A DNA stretch of 64,000 bases from Acidimicrobiales bacterium (GTDB taxonomy: Bacteria > Actinomycetota > Acidimicrobiia > Acidimicrobiales > Aldehydirespiratoraceae): the NCBI GenBank assembly GCA_029246685.1, contig JAQWMR010000015.1, forward strand, positions 1 to 64,000, written 5' to 3'. The translations under genes were made by a program, and so were the position numbers. Each line of letters begins with the position of its first letter. Position 1 is the stretch's first letter. The notes below the pieces were generated by a model, which saw only the letters and a list, made by a program, of their open reading frames with translations, ran no database searches and was not told the origin of the DNA. Below are positions 9,537-18,245 of the stretch, piece after piece.

Positions 9537-9884
9537 TCAGCAGGTCACGGTCTCGCCTCGGCCGATCAGCGTGGCGACGACATCGCCGTCCTCATCCAGC
9601 AGGTACGTGCGGGCCTCGCCCGACACATCGCCACTTACGACGATCGCCCATCCGCCCTCCGGCGTTGGGGTGGCGTAGAGCTGGTCGCCCTGACTCCGTT
9701 CGCCAGTTGGGGCGTATTCGACGGCAACGACGCACGGCGGAACGTACCCACCGAGCACCGTCGCCTCGCTCGTGGACAGCTGGAGGAGCGCATTGTGTGC
9801 GCTGCAGGTTGCGCTGCCCTCGTCGACTTCGGAGATATCCAGGCAGATCTCGTCACCATCCTCGGAGACGACCCAGTCAAGACC
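9537..9884 (-). pseudogene. 5'-truncated gene for a small Cys-containing protein
   Basis: About 115 codons of protein-like sequence run from LDWVVSEDGDEICLDISE to the terminal GRGETVTC. It contains four Cys (two near the beginning, one in VPPCVVAVE, one at the very end), which would suit an exported disulfide-bonded domain. No start codon or signal peptide lies upstream: at about 9883 the sequence changes, in another frame, into the 3' end of a truncated oxygenase. It looks like the tail of a gene whose front was deleted. No family recognised. Confidence 0.5.
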
Positions 9885-10405
9885 TCGACCACCTTCTCGG
9901 ACATGTCGCAGGACCACAGCTCGAGCGCCCCTCCCCAGTCCGGATCCCATCCCTCGTTCAGGTAGACGATGACGTTGAGCCGCCGGTCGAGGTCGAGCCG
10001 ATCGTGGCGGCTGAAGTCCGCGTGGACGTCGAGCCATCCGCCGGGCGGAATCATGTGGAGCCCACCGCCGAGATAGTGCGGGTCGGGGATCAGGCCCTCG
10101 ATGCCCGTGAGCGTCTCGAGGAACCGCACGAACGATGCCGAGTTCAGTTCGTGGAAGACGGCGCGGGTGTCGCCCGTCCAGGAACGGTTGTGGCCCACCG
10201 TGCCCTTGCGCGCATGCGCATGTTCCTTGACCTCGGTCTGACCGGTATCCACTTCAGCCTGAGCGGCGATCGCGATCCCGCGCAGCGTGTCCTCGTCGAA
10301 CGCCCCGCGGATGACCGCATGGGGAAACGGCTCGGCGACGCGATACGTGGGGGCCAGGTCGCGGGCGTCTCGGTCGAGACGGTCGAAGTCGACCGGACCC
10401 GTCAT
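9881..10405 (-). pseudogene. 2OG-Fe(II) oxygenase (prolyl hydroxylase-like), 3'-truncated
   Basis: From ATG 10405 the frame encodes MTGPVDFDRLDRDARDL and a 2-oxoglutarate/Fe(II) dioxygenase core, with the proximal iron motif H-x-D in WLDVHADFSRHDR and then LNVIVYLNEGWDPDWGGALELW. Homology ends at about codon 175 (CDMSEKVVEV). The distal His and the Arg that binds 2-oxoglutarate are therefore absent, and the same frame runs on as nonsense to 9635. The start overlaps the monooxygenase stop by 4 nt (ATGA), so it was the last gene of that operon. Probably inactive. Confidence 0.7.
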
Positions 10406-12033
10406 GCCAGGACGAAGCCCTCGTAGTCGGCAGCGACCACCTCGTCGCACTTCTGTTTGTACTCGGGGAAGCCGGGTAGCGGCATGAACACCCGCGGCTT
10501 CCCAGGAACGTTCGCACCGAGATACCACGAGCTGCAGCCGTGGAAGAGCGTGAACTCGGCGACCATGTTGACGTAGGCGACCCACTCCGCCTCGGCATCG
10601 GCGTCGGCTTCGATCGTGGCAATCCCGTCAGCGTCCAACTTCACGAGCGCGTCGCGGATCCACTCGACGTGTTGCTCGATCGAAACGATCATGTTCGTGA
10701 GCACCGACGGCGACCCCGGGCCGGTGATGGTGAAGAGATTCGGGAACCCGTTGACCTGCAGGCCGAGATACGTGAGCGGGCCGGCGGACCATTTCTCCTT
10801 GAGCGGCAACCCGCCCCGGCCGCGGATGTCGATGCGGTCGAGGGCGCCGGTCATAGCGTCGAAGCCGGTTGCGAACACGATCGCGTCCACCTTGTGCACC
10901 GTGCCGTCGACCTCCACGCCCTCGGCCGTGATCCGCGAGATCGGTGTCTCGCCCACGTCAACGAGGTCGACGTCGTCCCGGTTGTACGTGGCGTAATAGT
11001 CGGTGTCGACGCACATCCGTTTGCAGCCGATCACGGTGTCCGGGCTGAGCCGGTCGGCGACGTCGGGATCGGCGACGATGCCGCGAATCTTGCTCCGCAC
11101 GAACTCGGCCGCCGTGTCGTTCGCGTCGACCGAGAACAGCAGATCGTTGAACGCACCCATGAACGTCAGCCCGCCGACGGCCCAGCGTTCCTCGAAGATC
11201 CGGTTGCGCGTCTTGTCGTCGACCTCGAGTGCGCCCACGAGCTCGCCGGTGTCGCGGATGTGGCCACCGAACCCAGTCGTGGTCGCGCGCGCTGCCGTCC
11301 GCCAAGCGGGGTAGTCCGCCTTGATCGCCTCGATGTTGTCGTCAGCGAGCATCTGGTTGTGGGCGGGGACGGCGTAGGCCGGCGTCCGCTGGAAGACCGT
11401 AACGTGGTCCGCCTCCTCAGCGATCAGCGGGATCGACTGGACACCGCTGGATCCGGTGCCGACCACCGCGACCCGTTTACCGGAGAAGTCCACACCTTCG
11501 TGGGGCCAGTGACCGGTGTGGTAGATCGGCCCGTCGAAGTCATCGCGGCCCTCGATGTCGGGGATGTTCGCGGCAGACAGACAACCCGTCGCCATCACGA
11601 CGAACCGACTGACGATCGACTCGCCCGCGTCGGTCGTCGTGGTCCACTTCGCGACCTCGTCGTCAAAGTGGGACGCCTCGACGCGGGTGTCGAAGCTGAT
11701 GCCGTCGCAGAGGTCGAATCGATCGGCGACGTGGTCGATGTAGCGCAGGATCTCCGGTTGCGTCGGGTAGCGCTCGGTCCACTCCCAGTCCTGCTGGAGA
11801 TCGTCGTCGAACCCGAACGAGTATTCGAAGGACGGCACGTCACAGCGCGCCCCGGGATAGCGGTTCCAGTACCAGGTGCCGCCCGGCCCGCTTCCCGCTT
11901 CGATCACCCGGGCGGTGAGGCCGATTCCTCGCGCCGCGTGGAGCATGTAGAGCCCGGCGAACCCGGCGCCGACGATCACAAGGTCGACGTCGGTCGGCGA
12001 GGAGGAAGAGTTCGTATTGGTCACGGCGCTCAC
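10402..12033 (-). CDS. Flavin-containing Baeyer-Villiger-type monooxygenase
   Basis: A 543-residue FAD/NADPH enzyme. The first Rossmann motif is VGAGFAGLY (residues 21-29). The BVMO fingerprint FDGPIYHTGHWP is at 166-177, and the NADPH-binding VGTGSSGVQ follows at 191-199. Members convert ketones to esters or lactones, typically in breakdown of cyclic or steroidal ketones. The GTG start at 12033 (AVT continues from a second GTG at 12024) overlaps the TGA of the upstream pseudogene, and its stop overlaps the start of the truncated oxygenase. It is the only apparently intact gene of its three-gene operon. Confidence 0.9.
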   Translation of the reverse strand: MSAVTNTNSSSSPTDVDLVIVGAGFAGLYMLHAARGIGLTARVIEAGSGPGGTWYWNRYPGARCDVPSFEYSFGFDDDLQQDWEWTERYPTQPEILRYIDHVADRFDLCDGISFDTRVEASHFDDEVAKWTTTTDAGESIVSRFVVMATGCLSAANIPDIEGRDDFDGPIYHTGHWPHEGVDFSGKRVAVVGTGSSGVQSIPLIAEEADHVTVFQRTPAYAVPAHNQMLADDNIEAIKADYPAWRTAARATTTGFGGHIRDTGELVGALEVDDKTRNRIFEERWAVGGLTFMGAFNDLLFSVDANDTAAEFVRSKIRGIVADPDVADRLSPDTVIGCKRMCVDTDYYATYNRDDVDLVDVGETPISRITAEGVEVDGTVHKVDAIVFATGFDAMTGALDRIDIRGRGGLPLKEKWSAGPLTYLGLQVNGFPNLFTITGPGSPSVLTNMIVSIEQHVEWIRDALVKLDADGIATIEADADAEAEWVAYVNMVAEFTLFHGCSSWYLGANVPGKPRVFMPLPGFPEYKQKCDEVVAADYEGFVLA

Positions 12034-13167
12034 TCTCGCACCAAGTCGGCGAGGTCGACGACCTCGGTTCGGGTCGCGGAAGCGGCTCGGTGACGCGGGA
12101 GAGCCGGAACTGCGCGTTGCCCATGCGATGACCACGCAGCTCCACCCAATTGTCCCGGTATGCCGGGCCGGGGTCACCTTCGGCGACGACAAGTGTGACG
12201 TCACCGTTCGCGTCCGCCGTTGCGGTGGCGAGACTCCGGTGTCCCCAGTGCGCGCCGTAGTCGATGGGTTCGAACCAGTAGTTGCAGAGCTGGAACCTCC
12301 AGTAGGCGCGGCGTCATAGGGGGCGTTCGCAACGCCCGGGATCGTCACCAGCCACGCCTGTGTCGGATCCAGCCGAAATTCTGCGGTCGAGAAACGGTGA
12401 CCGGTCGGCATCGGCTCGTCGGCGGCAGCGAGCTCGCCCACGATCAGGAACTCGTTCTCCAACCCCTCGATCATCCCGGCGGTCATCGCGGTCCAGTAGG
12501 ACCCGAGGACGCGGGTGAAGTCGACTGACGCCTGAAGCGCGTCGTCGATCTCACGCGGCGAGACAGGCTCGCGGTGGCGGGCGCGGTCAACAGGTTGAAT
12601 CTCGATCTTGGCGGGCGCGACCGCGCCGGCGTCCGTCGAGTACTGCCGGATGATCATGTACGTGGCCACGCCCCGTTCCGGATGGCGGGTCTGGAGCCAG
12701 TTCCCGGCGAACCCCTCGGGGCGAGGTTCCGGCGAGAGGCTGACCTCGAACCGGTCGTCCTCCACCACCAAGGTGTCTTCGCGGATCGAGTCGACGACGT
12801 CACCGCGCTCGGTCACGCCGATCTTCCCCGCGATCACCGTGATGTCGAGAAGTGGAGCGCTCCCTCGCGTGCCGCTCAACCGATGCGTCTGCGTGCCGTC
12901 GAAGAACGCCTCGTAGTAGATGCAGTCAGAGGTGACACCGCCGGTCAGCTGGGTCGGCGTCTTCGCCAAGTACACCTGCGGATCGGTCGGCGACCCCTAG
13001 TCGTGCACGCTCAGCAGGCCCATGTACAGGATGCGGGCGAGGTGCCGGTAGCCGGCCGCCCGGTTCACCTCGTCGAGCTCGAGCGGCGTGTCGTTGACGA
13101 GCGCGCCGAGCGACCCGAGTGCTTCCCTGTATCGCTCCCAGATGCCCGACACCGGGTCAGCGTCCAT
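12030..13167 (-). pseudogene. DUF1214-like protein, amber codon plus two frameshifts
   Basis: The gene can be pieced together from three frames. ATG 13167 begins MDADPVSGIWERY and reads 56 codons to an in-frame TAG at 12997-12999. Beyond it the same frame continues through LAKTPTQLTGGV, RLSGTRGSAPLLDITV and GNWLQTRHPERG, resembling DUF1214-family proteins. Near 12306 one base appears lost, after which YWRFQLCNYWFEPIDYG and GNAQFRLSRV follow in a second frame. Near 12075 a further shift leads to EVVDLADLVRE and a TGA that overlaps the GTG of the monooxygenase. Three independent lesions make this a decayed gene. Confidence 0.75.
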
Positions 13168-13242
13168 TGCCAACCCTCGCGCCTTGTCTGCAACGGCGGC
13201 CAATCTTGGCGCTCCGACCGTGGACCTGCGATCGTGACGGCC

Positions 13243-14130
13243 ATGTCCGTCACCGACAAGCTCTCGACCACCGGTGTGTGGTTCTTCACCGACATGCTCA
13301 CCACAGAGCAGAGCCGGGAGACCGCCGCTCGCATCGAGTCGTTGGGCTACTCCGCCCTGTGGATCCCCGACACGCTCGGCCGCGACCCGTTCGTCAACGC
13401 GGCCATCCTGCTCGACGCGACGTCCGAGCTGATCGTCGCGACCGGCATCGCGAACATCCACATGCGCCACCCCGGAATGATGAAGCAGGGTGCGCAGAGC
13501 CTGGCAGAGTTCTCCGACGGCCGGTTCGTGCTCGGCCTGGGCGTTTCCCATGCCCCGATGGTCGAAGGCCTCCGTCAGCTGCCCTACGAGAAGCCACTGT
13601 CGACGATGCGGGCCTACCTCGATGCGATGGACGGCTCGATGTACATGAGCGTGCCGCCCGCCGAGGAACCCCTCGTCGTGCTGGCCGCCCTCGGACCGAA
13701 GATGCTGGCGATGTCCGCAGAGAAGACTGCAGGCGCGCACCCGTACTGGACCACCCCGCAGCACACGGCTCAGGCCCGCGAGATCATGGGCCCCGACGCT
13801 CTGCTGTGCGTCGAACAGAAGTGCGTCCTGACCACCGACGCGGACGCCGCCCACGAGGCCACTCGGGACCAGCTCGGCATGTACGCCGACCTCCCCAACT
13901 ACCGCAACAACTGGAAGCGGCTCGGCTTCTCCGAGGACGAGATCGAGAGCCGTGATCCTCGCTTCCTCGACGCCGTGATGGCATGGGGCGACGAGGCAGC
14001 GATCGCGGCCCGAATTCAAGCGCACTACGACGCGGGCGCGTCGCATGTCTGCATCCAGCCGGTGAACCCGCAGGACCGCAGCCAGCCAGACTGGACGCTG
14101 CTCGAGGCGCTCGCGCCGAGCGCTCAATGA
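13243..14130 (+). CDS. LLM-class F420-dependent oxidoreductase (TIGR03620-like)
   Basis: A 295-residue luciferase-like oxidoreductase. The strands GVWFFTDML, GYSALWIPDTLGRDP and VATGIANIHMRHP match the mycobacterial-type F420 subfamily that also has FVLGLGVSHAP (near residue 100). The substrate is unknown. ATG 13243 begins MSVTDKL; a much longer upstream extension is antisense reading of the DUF1214 pseudogene. Its stop overlaps the start of the phosphotransferase at 14127 (ATGA), so the two are coupled. Confidence 0.88.
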   Translation: MSVTDKLSTTGVWFFTDMLTTEQSRETAARIESLGYSALWIPDTLGRDPFVNAAILLDATSELIVATGIANIHMRHPGMMKQGAQSLAEFSDGRFVLGLGVSHAPMVEGLRQLPYEKPLSTMRAYLDAMDGSMYMSVPPAEEPLVVLAALGPKMLAMSAEKTAGAHPYWTTPQHTAQAREIMGPDALLCVEQKCVLTTDADAAHEATRDQLGMYADLPNYRNNWKRLGFSEDEIESRDPRFLDAVMAWGDEAAIAARIQAHYDAGASHVCIQPVNPQDRSQPDWTLLEALAPSAQ

Positions 14131-15164
14131 CCGACGCACCCACGGGAATCAATCCCGGCCCTGTCACGAACTGGATCCTGGAGCGTCGACCCGACCTCGC
14201 GGCGCCCTTCGACTTCTCGCTGATCACGGGTGGCGCATCCAACCTGACGTACCGGGTGACCGACGCCGGCGGCACCGACCTGGTTCTGCGACGACCCCCG
14301 ACGGGCCACGTCCTCGCGTCCGCCCACGACATGTCCCGCGAACATCGGATCATGGCTGCGCTCCAGGACACCGCCGTGCCTGTGCCTCCCGTCGTCGGGC
14401 TCTGCCAGGACGATGAGGTGAACGGCGCCAACTTCTACGTGATGGGCTACGTCGAGGGGAAGATCATCTTCAACCTCGCCGATGGCGAGGCGATCGATCC
14501 TGCGCTTCGGCCAAGGATGAGCCACTCGCTCACCGACACGCTCGCCGCATTGCACGCCGTCGATCCGGGCGAGGTCGGGCTCGGGGACCTCGGCCGCAAG
14601 GAGGACTACAGCGCCCGCCAGCTCCGTCGCTGGAAGCGCCAGGTCGATGAGGGCAGCGACCGCGAGATCCCCCTCTTCCAGGATCTCCACGACCGGTTCG
14701 CCGCCTCGATACCGCCTCAACAGGGCGCAGGCATCGTCCACGGCGACTACCGGATGGACAACTGCATGATGGGCCACGACGGCCAGGTCGCCGCGGTGCT
14801 CGACTGGGAGCTGTGCACACTCGGCGATGTGCTCGCCGATGTCGCGGGCATGGCCATGTGGTGGGGCGACAATCCGCGCGCCGAGGGCCGCCTCAGCGAT
14901 GTTCCGACCATCGCGGACGGGTTCGGTTCGAGAGTCGAGATGCTCGAGCGCTACGGCCAGAGCAGCGATCGCGACATCTCCGATCTGCCTTGGTACGTCG
15001 CCTTCCAGCACTGGCGGCTGTCCGCGATCAGTGAAGGCGTCCGTGTCCGCTTCTCGGCCGGAGCGATGGGCGATCAGGAAGGGGCAGGCGACGACGCCGG
15101 CCGCGCCGCCGTCGACAACCTCCTGAACATGGCCGACGAGATCCTCACGTCGGGCACGCTCTAG
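14127..15164 (+). CDS. APH-family phosphotransferase (ACAD10/11-like)
   Basis: A 345-residue small-molecule kinase of the aminoglycoside phosphotransferase superfamily. It has a nucleotide-binding N-lobe (LITGGASNLTYRV, then LVLRRPP), the catalytic loop HGDYRMDNCM and the metal-binding VLDWELCTLGD. This subgroup accompanies acyl-CoA dehydrogenases and CoA ligases in actinobacterial catabolic clusters and resembles the kinase part of ACAD10/11, which phosphorylates 4-hydroxy acids before dehydration. That role here is inferred. Translationally coupled to the preceding oxidoreductase. Confidence 0.85.
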   Translation: MTDAPTGINPGPVTNWILERRPDLAAPFDFSLITGGASNLTYRVTDAGGTDLVLRRPPTGHVLASAHDMSREHRIMAALQDTAVPVPPVVGLCQDDEVNGANFYVMGYVEGKIIFNLADGEAIDPALRPRMSHSLTDTLAALHAVDPGEVGLGDLGRKEDYSARQLRRWKRQVDEGSDREIPLFQDLHDRFAASIPPQQGAGIVHGDYRMDNCMMGHDGQVAAVLDWELCTLGDVLADVAGMAMWWGDNPRAEGRLSDVPTIADGFGSRVEMLERYGQSSDRDISDLPWYVAFQHWRLSAISEGVRVRFSAGAMGDQEGAGDDAGRAAVDNLLNMADEILTSGTL

Positions 15165-15180
15165 CCGGCCTCCGGTGCGG

Positions 15181-16011
15181 TCAGGAAATGTCGAGGGTGA
15201 GGGTGACAGAGGCGGTGTCGCACTCACCGGCGACGTTGCAGATCGTGTAGCCGAACGACTCGATGCCCGTCGTCTTCCCCTCATAGGGGATGTAGCGGAG
15301 GTTCAGGCCCGACACGGAGACGTCGCCGTGATGTGTCGAGCCGACGATCTCCAGCGTCGACGGAACCGGCTCCGAGCCGCCGAAGTCGTCGTTCACCGTC
15401 ACATGGATCGACGTGGTCGACGTCTTGGTGATGGTGGCCGTGTCAGCGACCGCCATGGTCGCCGGCGGCGTCGTGGAGGTGCTGGTGGTCGTGGGGGTGC
15501 TGGTCGTCGTGGATGTCGTGGTGGTGATCGGATCCAGCGTGGTACTAGTCGTGACGCCCGGTTCTTGTGGAACCGGGACCGTCGTCGAAGACGGTGTCGC
15601 AAGCACGAAAGGCCCGTCGTCGGATACCTCCTCATCGACAACCCGCGCCGCTGCGGCAGGCTCGTCAGGCGGCGCATCCGCTGGCGTCGGAATGACACCA
15701 GTCGCAGCCGCCACAAGTGAGAGTGCGACCGACCACGACACGAGCAGCGCCCGCGGGATGTCGCTCCGCAACAGCGCTGTCGCTCCGATCGCCAGAACGA
15801 CGATCCCGATCGCGTCGGTCTTGTCGCCGAAGCCCTCAAGAAACGGTAGTACTCGCGACGCGCGGTCTCCTCGACCGCCCCGTCGCTGGGCGGTGGCCCG
15901 CCGGGGCTGGGATACGCAGACGTGTCGCAGTCCTCCACCGCTCTACAACGGTAGTACTGACCGCAATCTGAGGCGGAGACCCCACTGAACGTGGTTTTGT
16001 TTTTTCGCCAT
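15181..16011 (-). pseudogene. Membrane protein with Thr-rich linker and Ig-like domain, interrupted by a 105-bp insertion
   Basis: ATG 16011 starts MAKKQNHVQWG and meets TAG at codon 23 (15943-15945). The same frame reopens further on and encodes EGFGDKTDAIGIVVLA, two hydrophobic helices (to about 15710), a linker very rich in Thr/Ser/Pro and a C-terminal cadherin/Ig-like domain (TATITKTSTTSIHVTVNDDF to LTLDIS). The 12-mer AACGGTAGTACT occurs at both ends of the extra segment, in the same reading phase. Deleting the 105 bp between copies restores one continuous frame of 241 codons. A TTG or CTG start near 15771-15800 could still give a shortened protein. Function unknown. Confidence 0.65.
15842..15958. 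repeat. 12-bp direct repeats bounding a 105-bp insertion or duplication
   Basis: AACGGTAGTACT is at 15842-15853 and again at 15947-15958, exactly 105 bp (35 codons) apart. The segment between contains an inverted repeat, ACCGCCC with GGGCGGT separated by 7 nt, so it could fold into a hairpin. It may be a small non-autonomous element with a 12-bp target duplication, or a replication-slippage product. Confidence 0.6.
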
Positions 16012-16043
16012 CCGTGGTTGGCGGCGGAGCTACGCTCGACGTC

Positions 16044-16310
16044 ATGGCCCACACCATCGAGATCACCTATTGCGTCCCTTGAGATTATTCGAGTCGCGCC
16101 GTGAGCGCGACGTCTGATCTCCTCTCGAACTATCAGCACGTCATCGAGTCGCTCACGCTGACCCCGGGGTCGTCCGGCGTCTACGACGTCACCGTTGACG
16201 GCGATCTCATCTACTCGAAGGACGAGACGGGCCGACATGCCGAGCCCGGCGAGATGCTGGAGCTCTTCACAGCGATCGTTGGCGATATCAGGCGTTACGG
16301 CGAGGAGTGA
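16044..16310 (+). CDS. SelW/Rdx-family selenoprotein with Sec at UGA codon 13
   Basis: Reading UGA 16080-16082 as selenocysteine gives an 88-residue protein. It begins MAHTIEITYCVPU (CxxU at residues 10-13), and continues DYSSRAV, then SLTLTPGSSGVYDVTVDGDL, IYSKDETGRHAEP and a C-terminal helix. This matches the Rdx/SelW thioredoxin-like fold: beta strand, CxxC/CxxU loop, helix, the GVF/YxVxVDGxLI(W/Y)S hairpin. Sec falls exactly on the second redox Cys. A hairpin at 16093-16111 follows the UGA. The ATG is 32 nt from the divergent start at 16011. The 3' end overlaps the convergent phosphatase gene by 23 nt. Predicted cytosolic thiol/selenol redox protein; partner unknown. If UGA were a stop, only a 12-residue peptide would be made. 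Confidence 0.88.
16093..16111 (+). other. Bacterial SECIS-like hairpin for the SelW-like gene
   Basis: A perfect 7-bp stem (GTCGCGC, 16093-16099, with GCGCGAC, 16105-16111) closes a 5-nt loop CGTGA. The loop begins 17 nt after the UGA and has G at its second position. Both agree with the published bacterial SECIS model (loop 16-37 nt after UGA, G among the first two loop bases). It would be recognised by SelB. Confidence 0.75.
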
Positions 16311-16827
16311 TGGCGTCGCGCACTCGAGGCGCGAGGCGATCGATCTGAAGATCCTGCGCCGCTGACTGCGGTCCGGCCGCAGGCCGCGCGAGCCGCAGAT
16401 CGCGAAGAGCAGGATCGATCTCTGCGCCGGCCGCGCACATCACCAGGGCAGCGATCACCCCCGCACGACCCCACCCGGCCCCGCAATGCACGACCACTCG
16501 GCCGCCCCCACGAAGGCGACGGTGGATGTCGAGGACCAGATCCGCGACCGCGTCGTCGTCTGTGACCAGATGATCCTCGGTCGGGAGCCGGACCGCGCGA
16601 AGCGGTGCGGCCGACCCCAACCACTCGAGGTAGTCCGGATATCGACGGCCGAGCTCAACGTCGGTTTGGAGACACACCACAGTGTCGCCCTCGACCGCAG
16701 CGAGGAGACCGTCGGGGTCGGGGCCTACCGCGTCGAGCCCACACAGGATCAGCGTGCCGCTCACATCAGCGACCGGGATCGCATGAACGCCACCAGCGGC
16801 GCTGAAGCTGGTACCACCTATGTCCAT
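16288..16827 (-). CDS. Dual-specificity/tyrosine phosphatase-like protein
   Basis: A 179-residue protein with the cysteine-phosphatase signature VVHCGAGWGRAG, the CX5R loop with nucleophile C115 and R121. An upstream Asp-containing loop (LPTEDHL, near residue 82) could supply the general acid. Family members dephosphorylate proteins or small phospho-compounds; substrate unknown. The 3' end overlaps the selenoprotein gene tail by 23 nt on the opposite strand, which may explain why an annotation pipeline would discard the selenoprotein. Confidence 0.82.
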   Translation of the reverse strand: MDIGGTSFSAAGGVHAIPVADVSGTLILCGLDAVGPDPDGLLAAVEGDTVVCLQTDVELGRRYPDYLEWLGSAAPLRAVRLPTEDHLVTDDDAVADLVLDIHRRLRGGGRVVVHCGAGWGRAGVIAALVMCAAGAEIDPALRDLRLARPAAGPQSAAQDLQIDRLAPRVRDAITPRRNA

Positions 16828-16952
16828 CGCCCCCGCACCGTAGTTGAATCAGCCACGCGGGGTGAGGGTCCTGAACGCGTTTCACGAACCGGCGTCGGCG
16901 AATAATAATCCCGGGTGTGCGTGCGGGCCGCACGTGCAGCCAGACTGAGCCG

Positions 16953-18197
16953 ATGCGCCTCGGAGACGTCGCCAACCCGCAAGATCCCGCTGAGCCCCGG
17001 CCGCTCGCCGGAATCCGCATCCTCGCAGCAGAACAGATGGCCGCACTGCCGTTCGCGACGCAGCTTCTCGCCCGGCTCGGCGCCGAGGTCGTGAAGGTCG
17101 AGCATCCGACGATGGGTGACAGCGGACGAGGATCAGTCCCGGCGATGCCGGATCCGGATGGGCGGCCCATCGGCGCCACCTTCCTTCGGAACAATCTCAA
17201 CAAACGCAGCGTGGCTCTCGACCTGAAGGCACCGGAAGGAGTGGAGCTCTTTCTGGATCTGGCCGGCCGATTCGACATCGTCTGTGAGAACTTCAAGGCC
17301 GGGACCGCCGACCGACTCGGCATCGGCTACGAGGCAGTCACCGCTCGTCACCCGGAGGTCGTCTACCTCTCCGTCTCCGGTTTCGGCAACGACCCGGCCT
17401 CGCCCTACATCCACCGTGCCGCCTATGCGGCTGTGGTGGAGGGCATGTCGGGCATCTATGAGTACAAACGGCGCCCGGGCCGACGGCCGATGGCGAACCC
17501 GGTCGGCGCACTGGGCGACATCTCGTCGGCGCTGTTCGGCGTGATCGGCATCCTGGCGGCGCTCCGTCACCGCGACATGACGGGCCACGGGCAGTACATC
17601 GACATCGCCATGCTCGACGCGACGATGGCGATGACCGACATCGTGTCCAACTTCTATTCGATGGGCATTCCGGACGAGGCGAGTTCAGGCGTGGGAATCG
17701 TCGAGACGTTCGAGGCCGGTACCGGCAACTTCGTTCTCCAGATCGTGCGCGAGCACCACTTCGAGAAGGTCGCGGAGTTGACCGACAATGCGGAGTGGCT
17801 GAGCGACGAGCGCTTCGCCACGCGTGCGGGGTGGCAGGATCATTTCGACAGCATCATCCGGCCCGGCGTCGAGCGCTGGGCGGCCGACAAGACCAACCGC
17901 GAGGCGGTCGCGATTCTCGCCGGCGAGGGCATCGCCGCCGGCGAGTCCAACTCGAGCCAGGAGATCGTCGAGGACGAGCACGTGGCAGTCCGAAACATGC
18001 TCCTGGAGCTCCCTCACACCGGCGGCGGTGAACCGGTTCTCGTTCCCGGCAATCCGGTCAAGATGAGTCGTACGCAGGAGGGACCCGAGACCCGCATTCC
18101 GTGGCTCGGCGAGCACACGGACGAGGTGCTGAGCGCTGAACTCGGCCTCCACGAATCCCGCCTGGCTTCGCTTCGCGACGCCGGCGTCATCGCCTGA
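16953..18197 (+). CDS. CaiB/BaiF family CoA-transferase
   Basis: A 414-residue class III CoA-transferase, with LAGIRILAAEQMAALPFATQ, LARLGAEVVKVEHP, LNKRSVALDLKAPEG and FDIVCENFKAGT in order, and the conserved Asp region in GALGDISSALFG near residue 190. ATG 16953 is chosen; an in-frame GTG at 16917 would add 12 residues lacking family resemblance. It precedes the acyl-CoA dehydrogenase at 18276 but is separated from it by a palindromic operator, so the downstream genes may be a separate transcription unit. Substrate unknown. Confidence 0.88.
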   Translation: MRLGDVANPQDPAEPRPLAGIRILAAEQMAALPFATQLLARLGAEVVKVEHPTMGDSGRGSVPAMPDPDGRPIGATFLRNNLNKRSVALDLKAPEGVELFLDLAGRFDIVCENFKAGTADRLGIGYEAVTARHPEVVYLSVSGFGNDPASPYIHRAAYAAVVEGMSGIYEYKRRPGRRPMANPVGALGDISSALFGVIGILAALRHRDMTGHGQYIDIAMLDATMAMTDIVSNFYSMGIPDEASSGVGIVETFEAGTGNFVLQIVREHHFEKVAELTDNAEWLSDERFATRAGWQDHFDSIIRPGVERWAADKTNREAVAILAGEGIAAGESNSSQEIVEDEHVAVRNMLLELPHTGGGEPVLVPGNPVKMSRTQEGPETRIPWLGEHTDEVLSAELGLHESRLASLRDAGVIA

Positions 18198-18245
18198 TCC
18201 CGCCTGAGCCCGCTTCGGGGCCGACGAGGGGCAGTGGGTAGGATC

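Noticed and set aside
12997..12999. TAG inside the DUF1214-like gene as possible pyrrolysine or suppressed codon
   Set aside because: The same gene also has two frameshifts, and the position is not a known Pyl site; a nonsense mutation is simpler.
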